Shown here: positions 1 to 12,200 of the stretch, in pieces
Position numbering within the stretch: position 1 is the stretch's first letter
How the letters are laid out: the number at the start of each line of letters is the position of its first letter
Assembly: GCA_029948255.1 (NCBI GenBank)
Contig: JALIZF010001825.1
Location: forward strand, 124,001 to 188,000
Source of the DNA: Telmatactis stephensoni
Taxonomy: Eukaryota > Cnidaria > Anthozoa > Actiniaria > Isophelliidae
Direction: 5' to 3'
Length of the DNA stretch: 64,000 nucleotides
Notes under the pieces: generated by a model
What the model saw: only the letters and a program-made list of their open reading frames with translations
Database searches by the model: none
Told to the model about the DNA's origin: nothing
Program-made: the position numbers and the translations under genes

Positions 1-302
1 TTAATCAAAAAATTCAACTGGTCTAAGGCTCAAAACTAAAGCTAATTACTTTATGTATGATTTCAAGTCACAGAACACTAAATTTCCCATATATCTGCAA
101 CATCAATCAGTCAAATATTATAGAAACATGTTTCAGTGTTTCATAACAAAATCATATGAAAAATAAAATGGGATCTACATGGAGCAGTCACTTTTTTTCT
201 ATTCTAAAGGTGAGTTTTAAGCAACACAAATATTGTATTTGCTAGATAGAAGCAAAAAGTTTTAATAAAACACCAAAATTCTTAATTTAATCTTTGGAGT
301 TT
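1..302. other. AT-rich flank downstream of piggyBac remnant
   Basis: This stretch follows the stop codon of the minus-strand piggyBac transposase. I see no ORF, RNA gene or clear terminal inverted repeat in it. It probably includes the 3' untranslated part of the old transposon. Confidence 0.4.
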
Positions 303-1448
303 CTAGTCCTTCCAATATTCAACCTTTGTGTGCCAAGACTTGAAACAATTACGATCTCTGGTTATACAAAGATAAACTTGACAACCCTCACACATGATTG
401 TGCTTTTTGTCATCTTAAATGGTACTTGCTGTTTTGGGATGGTAGGATTTGCATTCATGTAGCGACGCCTTTTTTCAACACATACTCGACATGTATGATC
501 ACACCCAGCTCCCTTGACTGGCAGATGATCACCAACCGCTTCAAGCCTATAGCTGCTTGCTAGTCGCTTCCTCCCAGGTTTTAATCTCTTCACTCTCCAA
601 TTTCCAATGAGTTGAAGAATCAGCTCTTCTCTGAAACCTGCGATGTCACGCTTTCTTTTACCAGTAGGGTGGTGATCAATAAAGAAACCCTCGATTATGT
701 AAGAGTTAAATGCTATAAGCTCAAGAAACTTGATAACTAAACGCATGTACCATCGCATTTGTTTTCTGTTCTTTAGAATTGTAGTTATCTGGTCATTTCT
801 ATCAACACCACCCATATTCTTGTTGTAATCATCAATAATAGCATGAGCATTTACTTCAACTAACTCGTAACCCCCAGCTCTTAGCCTTTGGTTACGAATT
901 AGGGTGGAAGCCTGGTCTGGGGAGTGGATGGATGATAGGAAATGAACAAGTTTATTGTCCTTCCAGACCAAAGCAGTAATACCATTGTAGCTTCTGGTTT
1001 CATAGCTGCCTCTTGGTCCCATTCGGCTGCTCTTAAGCGTTTTTAGTTCCTCTGGGTATCCTACTCGGTTGGACTTCACAGTCCCACAGATATATATATC
1101 ACGCACCTGCAAATACATGCACAAGGCAAGGCTATGATACCAGTTATCTACATAAACAGTGTGTCCTTTGCCATGAAAGTCAGTTGTAAGGCGTGAAACT
1201 ACTGCTCCAGTCTTCCCTATGGCAGAAACATCCTCATTATCTCTAGATTTCCCCAAATAAACTTCGAATCTTGAAAGGTATGCGGTTTCAGCATCACACA
1301 ATTCAAAAACTTTGATGCCCCAGCGCACAGGTTTTGCCAACACACGTTGCTTGAATCCCAGTTTTCCTTTATAGGGAATCATACATTCATCGATTGAAAG
1401 TGCTTTACTGCAATTGAAATTAGCCTTGAATGTTGCTTGTAATTCCAC
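303..1448 (-). pseudogene. piggyBac-type transposase, 5' truncated
   Basis: An open frame of about 380 codons encodes the catalytic and C-terminal parts of a piggyBac transposase (DDE_Tnp_1_7 family), which moves DNA by cut and paste at TTAA sites. Family landmarks are SIDECMIPYKGK with the first catalytic Asp, VYVDNWYHS with the second, and MGGVDRNDQ with the third. A Cys/His-rich C-terminus (CDHTCRVC, CEGCQVYLC) matches the usual zinc-binding tail. The frame ends with TAG at 303. There is no ATG at its upstream end, and the roughly 150-200 N-terminal residues expected for the family are missing because the reading frame runs into the foldback element that starts at 1446. The catalytic core looks intact, but the gene as it stands should be non-functional. 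Confidence 0.85.
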
Positions 1449-3239
1449 AGGTAGCCCAAGCTGTGCATCTGTATATGAAATATATGGGATTCACGATCGA
1501 TTTGCTGAAAAATAAATTTTGAATAAATAAACAATTTGGACTCATGATACTGTTGTGCTTGTCTTTCTGTGTATTTCTGTGAAGTTTCAAGCCGTTTCGT
1601 GCTCATTTGAGGGAGTTATAGCGATTTGAATTTTTCTCCCTCCGTGTACATATATTACTGGAAGGTTGGAAGGCTCAACCGTCAAAAATTCAAACGGCCG
1701 TCAAAAAAGGCCTCGAAAATCACTCCAAAACCAAAACCAGGCCAAAATATTCCCAGAAAACCATTGCCACATAAATTTCCAATATGTCGATTGCCTTTAT
1801 TTCTCCACATTTTACGTGCAACACCCTCAAAAAGACAGTTTTTGAAGCTTTTTTTCACTGGACCTATGCTCTGCAAAACAGCCCCTGCACCACGGTTACC
1901 AAGCTCATATACCCCACTGGGGACGGGGAAATTTTGACGCGCATGTGTGGGGAGGTAGTGAGGTCGATTTTGTACCGCACATGAGGACGAAGGAAAAGCT
2001 TCACCCAGTACTTACAGTTCTTTTTCAGCAGTTTTTGCGAATTCTTCTGGATATCTTTGAGTAGAATGCCTAAAGAAAGACCATGTTAGCAAGGTACTAT
2101 AGTAATGCTGCAGTAAGAATAGTGTTAAGTTGGATTTTTTAGTGACTTTGGCATCAAAATGTGGCGGGAAACAACTTCTGCTATTTGATGGACCTTTTCA
2201 TGGCTTATTATTCTTATTGCCCAGATGAATGATAAACGAAAACTTTTTAAAGGAATTGTTTCTTTCAGTTTAATTCACCGGCTTGAACTTTGTAAAGATA
2301 ACTTTGGCAAATTTACCGAAAATCTTCACAGTGCGTTGACTGAATTTCTGAGTTGAAAAACAACCGCTTCATCTCGTCGCTAGCTTTGCAAATTGGATAA
2401 TCAGCATATACTGACATCCGTTATTTACTAGGAATTAATTACTAGTTTTCGAAATTGAATAAGCTACTTTATTTATTCGGAAGATTCTTGTTTTTACTTG
2501 ATTTGCCTGTTCTTAGTTTTGCACGGTGTTGTTCATGACTGTTGTTACATCGAAAAGGGAGAAATCACTTACCTTACTATAGTACCTTGCTAACATGGTC
2601 TTTCTTTAGGCATTCTACTCAAAGATATCCAGAAGAATTCGCAAAAACTCAGTGCTGAAAAAGAACTGTAAGTACTGGGTGAAGCTTTTCCTTCGTCCTC
2701 ATGTGCGGTACAAAATCGACCTCACTACCTCCCCACACATGTGCGTCAAAATTTCCCCGTCCCCAGTGGGGTATATGAGCTTGGTAACCGTGGTGCAGGG
2801 GCTGTTTTGCAGAGCATAGGTCCAGTGAAAAAAAAGCTTCAAAAACTGTCTTTTTGAGGGTGTTGCACGTAAAATGTGGAGAAATAAAGGCAATCGACAT
2901 ATTGGAAATTTATGTGGCAATGGTTTTCTGGGAATATTTTGGCCTGGTTTTGGTTTTGGAGTGATTTTCGAGGCCTTTTTTGACGGCCGTTTGAATTTTT
3001 GACGGTTGAGCCTTCCAACCTTCCAGTAATATATGTACACGGAGGGAGAAAAATTCAAATCGCTATAACTCCCTCAAATGAGCACGAAACGGCTTGAAAC
3101 TTCACAGAAATACACAGAAAGACAAGCGCAACAGTATCATGAGTTCAAATTGTTTCTTTATTCAAAATTTATTTTTCAGCAAATCGATCGTGGAATCCCA
3201 TATATTTCATATACAGATGCACAGCTTGGGCTACCTGTG
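1446..3239. mobile_element. Foldback transposon with ~660-bp terminal inverted repeats
   Basis: Positions 1446-2105 and 2574-3239 are near-identical reverse complements that differ by only a few substitutions and small indels, around a 468-bp unique loop. The ends read CACAGGTAGCCCAAG and its complement, and both sides carry TTC directly against the element, a possible 3-bp target duplication. CAC termini with a 3-bp duplication would fit the CACTA/Mirage/Chapaev group (inference). No transposase is encoded, and the ORFs in the arms are mirror copies of each other and not convincing. The element breaks the piggyBac coding frame. Confidence 0.8.
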
Positions 3240-3304
3240 TTCTGTCAAGAACAATGTGAATCAATCAATTTTTGCACAGGAAGCCCAATTCAAGCCTAAT
3301 TCCC

Positions 3305-4461
3305 TAATTCCTGGTCTGTGGCAAATGTTTGGGGGACTGAGAACGAGCGCTCTGATTGGTCAATTCCGGTCACTCCAGAATTGTGATGTTGTTTTGTTTT
3401 TGTTAGAAAGAGAATGAAGAAATTTGTGCAAAAAAAGACGTGTAAATTTTAAATTTGGCATTCCATTCTACAGCATTTATATTTTCCACGGTTTGGAGAC
3501 TTTGCTTAAGAAGGCTGAAGCGTTTTCCTGTGATAATTGTGGATTTAGAGGATCGTGAACTTTGTAAGCCGTTGCTCGAAATGACGAAGAAACAAGATCA
3601 AAGACGGCCGCCGACGATATTTTATGGCGACCCTACTCGTAAACTTTTATTCCTGAGGATATAATATATAGCCTAAGCCACACAATAATTCTAGAGTGAC
3701 ATACTTTACATGGCCATATCGAGATTCAGGGTACATGGCCGGAGAACGGCGTTTTGAAAAACTTTGGTTGGTGAATGAAGCACATGCAAAACTTTGTTGA
3801 TTCGTATTTACAGAGGAAAAAAATCGCGAAGGATAATAAGAAACTTTTCACATTACTATAACAAGAATCATATGAACTTATTATTATTATTTTTTCCAAA
3901 ACTGAAGTCATATCCGTGTACTGAACCAAAAATGGGACAACTTACTCACCTGTAGTTTGCCGTAAATCAAACATAAGTTTGACAAAGTTTCAAAGACAAT
4001 TATCCGAAAAAGTGCAAAAATCTTGTGTGGTTTTTTATGAGAACTAGAATATATCCTGCCTAAGCCACGTAGGACTGGCTGGTAGTACTTACTGGGGCTG
4101 AATGGAAGAATTCTCACATTCAGGTTAGCTGAAAAATTTCGTGAAAGTTTTGATAGTTGGAGTTTGTTAGTTCGTACGCGCCATGTCGCGTTAGTCGGCT
4201 TACAAAGTTCACGATCCTCTAAATCCTCAAAAATCAACGTAAAACGCCTCAGCCTTCTTAAGCAACATCTCCAAGCCATGGAAAATACACTCGCTGTAGA
4301 ACAGAATGCCAGATTTAAAATTTACACGTCCTTTTTTTGCACAAATTTCTTCATTCACCTCCCAAAAGGAACTAAACAACAACACAGTATGAAGTGACCG
4401 GAAGTGACCAATCAAAGCGCTCGTTCTCAGTCCCCCAAACATTTGCCACAGACCAGTAATT
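3305..4461. repeat. Inverted duplication, ~265-bp arms
   Basis: The segment 3305-3570 recurs in reverse complement at 4197-4461 with moderate divergence, around a 626-bp spacer. The arms start near CTGGTCTGTGGCAAATG and end near the conserved GGATCGTGAACTTTGTAAGC. Short ORFs in the arms mirror each other and look spurious. It lies just upstream of the CCDC150 promoter. It is either an old foldback element or a local inverted duplication; I found no clear target duplication. Confidence 0.65.
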
Positions 4462-4637
4462 CAAAAGGTTACCTGCAGAGGAGGCTACATTTGTCCAATT
4501 GTTTATGTTGTAGATGTCGATTAAAAATTACGACCAAAGTCAACAAAGCGTTATGAGATGAAAGACTGAAGGATGTTAAAAAGAAAAAAAATCAAAGCGA
4601 AAGAAAAGAAATCAAATTTTGATCAGCGGTCAGCAGT

Positions 4638-4651
4638 GTTTCCATGAGAAC
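4638..4651 (+). promoter_or_regulatory. RFX X-box candidate, CCDC150 promoter
   Basis: GTTTCCATGAGAAC matches the X-box consensus RYYNYYWWRRNRAC at every position and lies 130 bp before the CCDC150 ATG. RFX factors use this motif to switch on ciliary genes. Consensus matches are not rare by chance (about eight expected in 64 kb on both strands), so position is the main argument. Confidence 0.5.
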
Positions 4652-4780
4652 TGTGTTCTGATTGGCTAATTTCCATACCGTTGGCGGCATTTCCAAAATG
4701 GCGGCCGATAAGACAGAGAAACCACAACAAAGAATGTCAAAAAAGAACCCTTCTTTATAGCCTCCGTATAGGAATTCTCA

Positions 4781-7700
4781 TTGAAAATGAGTAGGTCTGT
4801 GATTTCACCTGCTCTTTGTCATAGCTCTTCACCGGATCACACCTTAGAAGTGATGCAAAAACGGATCCAAATGGCAGAAGAAGAGACCAAGAAACTTGCT
4901 GACCAACTGTCTGATTATGGATTTACCAAAGAAAAATACGAGAAAACGGACGACTTTACAGGCAGGATTGAACCTATTCCTCCGTTTAAGCCTAATTTAT
5001 CAGATTCTACACAAGCTGAGGCTTTACAGAAGAATTATGAGCGAATGGTTTCGCGTGTTTGTCGCGCTGAAAGTACGATTCAGTCTTTGAAGTTAGCGAT
5101 GTGTAGTCTTCAAGCTGAGAGAGAATTAACGTCGCTAAACCAAGAAAAACATGTATCTATTCCTAAAGACACCTATGACAAGGAAATTAAGATTCTTGAA
5201 AAGGAGTTAATAAGGTGTAGAAAGGAGAAAGACGAAATTATGAACGAGAGAGATGAACTTAAAGATAATCTTTCCCGTGTTAACACTACTCTTGAAAAAA
5301 CTTCGGTTTTTAACGCAGAAGCGAAGGTGAAATTGGATGAATCAAAGAACATAAAACAGAAATTAACCAAGAAAGTGAATGAAGTATGTGATGATGATGA
5401 TGATGATGGTGATGATGATTGGAGTTTTGATCATTTTCTATAGATACCTAAATCAGTTTTCATATGACCGTGAAAACAGCATGATCGCAGTACAGTTTAT
5501 ACAGTAGGAATTTCAAATGTTTTTATCGACATCTACAGCACTAACAAGGTCACAGCACAGTACAGTCCATTTCACACTGACATGAAAGCTGGTCTGTTAT
5601 GCTGCTGCATAATGCATATTAGTATTCACCAACATAAGGGCTATTACAAATCCTGCATTCTGATTGGCTCCCTAACCTCGGGCTATTGGTGATAGCCCGA
5701 GTTGAGAGGAAGCGTGAGTAATAATATCAATAAAACATTTTTCTCTCTTTGTTTTGTTTAGTCTCATTCACCTTTGGCCCAATATGTTGGTGAATACTAA
5801 AACAATTAGACCTCTCGGCTTCACGGACTACGAGTTTGAATAGCCCATGAGGCCTATGGCCTACTCGTAGTCCATTTGGCCTCGAGGTCTAATTGTTAAA
5901 TATATGGCACTCAATCCCAAAGCCAGTCAACAGACTTTGAATTCTTTTGACCGTTTATCAAAGGCTTGGTTTGCAATATACATGTACTTTGATAATTGTT
6001 GCAGGAATTGAACATGTCTCTATTTTCTGCAATATATTGTTCAGCATGTTGAAAAGCTTGTTTTGACATTCAACATACCATGATAAATGGTCCAACATTT
6101 GTTGCCAACAAATTATGAAACAGTGTTGCATAACAGTTGAAACATTGCAGCTAAAATCATTGCATCACGACCTTCAACGTTGGTAAGGTTTTTGGATTTT
6201 CTGATCCATCTTGCATGAATTCATTCAGTGATTGGTTGATTTGAAATAAGCTCTGTCTCCAAACTGATTGACAGATCAGAAAAACCTAAATTCAAACTAA
6301 AATTTGTAATTTGCTGGTCGCAATGCAATGATTTCGGCTGTAAAATTGGTATAGTGTAACATGGCATGTGTCTACAAATTTTAGTGCATCCATGTTTCAG
6401 CAACATGTTGTTAGTTTTCAACATTGCTATCAATGTTATGTAGCTGTGTATACGATATTACCCTAGACCAACTTTTAACAACTCAGCTTAAGGTTGTCTA
6501 GTGTAATTATCACTTTATGCTTTGGGGATAATGCTCAGATATCTTAAGAAGCAATAAGCATGCATAATCATGCAGCAGTTCATTGGTCAGGTGGTGAAGT
6601 TGATTCTTTGCCTCTTAGTAATAGACCATTTGTATATAGTTACTAATAATATGCAGATACACCATTCACCTCGCTTTAACTAAACAAAACAAAAGAATCA
6701 CATAACCATGCCATTGTTTAGCTGCATCAAAGTGAGGTGAGAGGTGTATATGCATATGATTAGCAGTATTATGCAAATGGTCTGTGTGACCTGGGTTTAA
6801 ATCCCAGATTGAGTGAGTTAATTGAGTTTATTTGTTCTTTCCCTTGCCACTGGGTTCTCTGGTTCTCTGAGCACAAGACAAACCCATAAGCATAAGGCTT
6901 TTAACATTGATTATGTATCAATAGAAATGGTTTTTGTTTTATTTTCCTGTGGCATGATGACTAGAAATAGAAAACGAGGCAGAGTGCTATGATGAGTTAT
7001 AGAAGCACACGGGAATTGCCGAGTGCTTCTCAACACTTCTCATCTTCTTACAATTCCCAAGTGCTTCTATAACTCAACATAGCACTGCTGCCGAGTTTTC
7101 TATTTCTTTTATAAAATACAATTGAAGTTTTATTTTCTTTTTTCGTTGGAGAAAGTTTAAAATGTGCGCATGCATGCTGACAGTGTGTTCTCATAGAGAA
7201 CGCACGACGCATGTCCTTTGGCCAATCAGAGCGCGCGCTATATCATACAGTAGTTATTTTATAATTTAGCATATGTTCACCAAGTATTCCAAACAATGTT
7301 GGTCTAATTTAATATGTTACTGAATCCTAATTTTAGATAAAGGAAGAATTATCACATGAAAAAGCACTAAGAAGCAGTCTTGAAGATTCTCACAATTCAT
7401 TACTAACTAGAGTCAATGACATGGAAAACTTGGTGGAAACTGAACGAAATCAAGTTCAGTTGCTAGCCAAGGAGTGTGATGGCCTGAAGAAGGAATCAGT
7501 CACTTCAAAACAAGAATATAACAAAGAACACAGATTGAGAGTACAGCTAGAAACACTTGTCACTCAACTACAAGAAGATTCATGTAAGTTTGTACTATTA
7601 TTTTTATTTGTATTATGATTGGAAACTGAAGGAAACCATGCTTGAACATTATTTTCTAAGTTATCTTTCAGATCATCATTGCTTGTTCTTCTGAAAGAGT

Positions 7701-9178
7701 TAACTTTGAATGTCAAAGCAGAATTCAATATTTGATTTCATTGTCAGAGATCACTTAAATTAAAACAATGTTCTAGTACAGTGAAACCCAATTTATACAG
7801 ACACCATGGGGATGAGATGGAGTATCTGTATTAACTGGGTGTCTGTATTAAACAGGTAATTTTATAGGAATCTTTTAGGCTTGGACAGAATTACATGTCC
7901 ATGATAACCAGGTGTCTGTATTAACCAGATATCCATAAGGTGGGGTTCCATTATAGTTCACAAATGGTACTGGCAGTCATGTGATGATGGTGATGCGACA
8001 ACAACAGTCTGTGATAATGATGTGATGATGATGATGAGAATAGTGATAATCATTATCACTGTGTGCTGTGTCATGACATATGCTATATATTGTAGCAGTG
8101 ATAGGTAAATTGGTTGGAAAAAAATGATTTATTCATTTGTTAATCTAGTGTTTCCATTTTAGCCAATTCTGATGCCACAGTTGCAACACTTACAGCACAC
8201 AAAAAGGTACATGACTTGAAAAGAAAAAAGTTATCACTCATTTTAATAAACTTAAGAGAATGAGTAACACTTGGAATGATTCTTTTAGTTTTGTTAATTA
8301 TTATTGTTCATTTATTCAGTCAATCACTCAGTCAGTCAGTCAGTCAGTCAGCAATTAATTTTTATTCATCATTCAATCACTCATTCAATTATTCAATCAT
8401 TCATTCATCCATTCATTCATTCTTTCATTCATTCATTTATTCATTCATTCATTCAATCATTCATCCATTCATTCATCCATTCATTCATTCATTCATTCAT
8501 TCATTTATTCTTTCATTCATACATTCTTTCATTCATTCATACATTCAATCATTCATTCATCCATTCATTCAGACATGTTTGTTTTATTTATCCATTGTAG
8601 AATCTAGAAGCAGAGTTAAACTTATTTAAAAGAGAAAACAAAGAATTAAGGCACCAGTTTGAGAGTCTGAGAACTAATTATCAAAACCTAAAGGTAATTT
8701 ATACACTTGTGTGATAATATGTTTCTTTAATCTACATCTTGTAAACAGTGCAGGTGAACAGAATCATATTTTTGTGTTTTTATGAATCCATTCAGTGATT
8801 TAATGTAGTGCAGTGACTATCATTGATTTGTATTGACTATATTTATTTATCTCAAAAACTGATGATTTGAACAATCTAGAAATCTAATGAGAAAATTGTA
8901 ACTGAGCACAAAAGAGCAAGTGAAGAATTACGTGCTGCAACTGTTGATAACAAGGTCTTGGTCAGCCAGCAAAAAGAAGCCATTCATAGAGAGAGACAAG
9001 CCATGGCAGCAAAACTGTCTGAGAAAGACAAGTCAATAGATGAAGCAAAGAAGGCACTGTTCAAAGAAGTTGAAGAAGAAAAAATAAGGCTGAACTATGT
9101 TGAACAAGAGAGGTATGTAGTTATAATAATAGTGACAGTGGCTAATTAGCAGATATAAGAGAGAGAGAGAGAGAGATC

Positions 9179-9225
<47 letters not shown>

Positions 9226-12200
9226 GAAAGGATGGGGAAGGAAGGGAGGAAGCAAAGAGAGGACCAAAATACAATGTGCACAGAATATTTTAAGATGTTG
9301 ATACATGGGATGACTAGACAAATGGATGTTTTTAACTATCAGAGTAAACCTAAAAGAAGAGATAAACAGACTGAATGAAGAACTTCAAGCAGAAAGAAAT
9401 AAAACACGCCTAACAAAACAACAAATGGTAAAGTTGATGTCAGATTAAAATTTTTTGTATAATCAGCACTGTCACATTCTCAGGATCCAATGCATCTCAG
9501 ACTTTCATAAAATCTGGTTGGAAATGGTTGAAAAACAACAATGTACATCATGCTATAGATTATGTTATGATAGGAAAATTGTAGCAGATGAAACAGTTGA
9601 ATCTAACTATGACCACTATGGTTGCTTATGGAAGATGGTTGCTTGCCAGTAATGGTTGCAAGGAGAGATCCTACTATCATGCAGATTCAAATACCAACTG
9701 TGCATAACCACACCTTGCACCATGACTTTTCACAAACATATGACATCTTTTTATCATAGGAACTGAAAATGACAGCACTTGAAGAGAAACTTGGAGAAGT
9801 TGCTAAAGAAAAGAACACTGCACTAAAAGAGAAATCACAAATATTAGATGAGGTAAAAGTACTGTCAGACGAGCAAAACAAAAACATTTTTCTTTAAAGG
9901 TGTCTGCAGGAAGGGAGCAAGTGACTAAAACAGTAAAACTGCATGACTCTAGTGCACATGCTGTCTCACTTAATCAGCCTCTTGCATATTTAGAGTGACT
10001 GAGAACCCTGTGCGAAAGAAGTCAGACAAACTTCCTAAATAAATATTAGCCATTGATTTGCAAAATGAGCAAGGAACTGGGTTCAAGCCTGGGCCACAAA
10101 ACATGCATGGATTGTTTGGTTAGCCAGGTCTGCCATATTTATCTACAAGAATACCCCAAATGGATGTACTAACAATTTCAGAAATGTGCCACATCTTCAA
10201 TGTTACAGTGTTCTGTCAATAAATGAATTTATGATCTATTTTATCTTTTTACCCATCACAGATTGAACAGACTGTAAATGGATTCACACAAGAAAGAGAC
10301 AGGATAATAAAACAACTAGACAAAGCAAAGGTTACTTCCTGTTTTATTCATTTTTCCCTAGCAATGGTTACTATGGCAACTAGTTGCTAGTTACAATATA
10401 TACATAATGTAAAATCTTAGAATTATTGTAATCTTTGTTTTGTAGCCTTTTTATCCTTGGCAACAGTTACCATGGTGACAAATAATACACATGTACATGC
10501 TTTTCATTTCCTAGCAATGGTACATCCCTAGCAACAGTTGCTCTGATACATTTAACCTTACATATTCCATAGTGATGTAACCATGGAGTATATACTGTGT
10601 TTTTAGGTTGAAATAGAGAATCTTCAGCAAAAGAGAAGTATACTAGAACAAGAAAGTCAAAAACAATTAGACAGAATCTTAGAACTACAAAACCAACAGG
10701 TTTGGAAACTTAATTACCTGATACATTTTTAAAAATATCAAGGAAAACATTTTTACCTTATCATCTTCACATTGTTCTTATATTAAATATTTCAAAAGCA
10801 CCTTGCAGTTTGACCACACAAGGAGTTTTGATGAGGGAGAAAACTAGGCTCAGATTTCAGCCATCACGATACTAAGTATCGTGGGCACACGAATCCCTGT
10901 CGACGGCTGAAATCTGAGCCTAGGGGAAAACCAGAGAATCTCCTCCTCCACCTATTAACTTCTCCCCCCACAATGAAAAAATGTTGTTTCTTATTTTTAT
11001 TCTTGGACTTTAGCAAAGTCAACACCAGATAGAAGAAGCAATGAAGGACATGATTGACTCTAAGAATAAGTTAGCTTATGAAAAGGGATCTTTACAGGTA
11101 TTTGCAATAGATGCAGAAAACGTACATGACTATTTCGTTTACATGTAGTAAAAGACCCTTGGATTTCTTAGCCCCACTTTTAGTCTCCTACACAGCTGCT
11201 TTTTCATTGTCTTCTGTGTATGTGTGTAACTGGTAACTAATGTTTTGTCCTTTCATTTGAAATATAGTCCAAAGTGGAACTGCTACAGAAGGAAGTTAAC
11301 AATGTCAAGTCATTAAAGGTAGGCCAGGTTGTGCTAAACTTATGCCATCAGCAAACAAAGCTTAATCTTTTCCTTATTCTTTAACCCCTTGTAGATGGAA
11401 TTGGACCAAGTGAGAAGAGAGAACAGTGGAATACAAACTTCATACAATAAGGTAGAACTGTTTTAGTTTTCGTTGAGGAAAACAAAATCAATGTAATGAC
11501 TGAAGAAAAACAAGAGTAGGACAGGAAGGAGGAATGAAAGGAAGGAAGGAAGTAGGGAGGGACAGGGAGAGAAGGTGGGAAGAATGGTAGGTAGGAAGGA
11601 AGGAAGAAAGGAATGTAGGAAGGTAGGAAGGAAGGATGGATGTTTGGAAGGAGGGAAGGAAGGAAAGTAGGAAGGAAGGAAGCAATGAACCAAAAACGGA
11701 AAGATTTGTGACAATGAATAATATTGGATCAACGAAGAGCGAAGAAAGAGACAAGGGAGGGATTGATGATTTATCGACAGGTTTGTGAGCGAAGAATAGA
11801 TACAATAACGATACTGTATAAATGTTATATTTCCAGGTTTCCTCTGAACTTCAAACGTGTAGATTAGATGTACAAACGCTCCAAGGCCGACTACGAGAGG
11901 TAAGTGTTCCGCACTATTTGAAGTGAATCAGTCTTCTTATTATGAGCGATTGAAAAATGCAAACACCTAGATCTAATATTTATTTAACTTCAAGTCCAGA
12001 TACCATTAACTGATAGAATGGAGTTCGGTGGACGTATACCACCTACCCTCGGTTGGGTGACTTCTTTTCAGTTGATGTTACATGAGACAATTTACCACCT
12101 ATCCTCAATTTGGTGACTTCTTTTAAGCTGATGTTACATGAGACAATTTACAAAGACGATTTTTCACGCAACGCATTTACTTGTAAGGTTTGTGCCGTGC

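Noticed and set aside
1626..3058. Matching ORFs of about 100 codons in both arms of the foldback
   Set aside because: They are mirror copies created by the inverted repeat, with no family resemblance and no splice support.
8276..8629. Ser/His/Phe/Ile-rich ORFs
   Set aside because: ATTC microsatellite artefact in CCDC150 intron 3.
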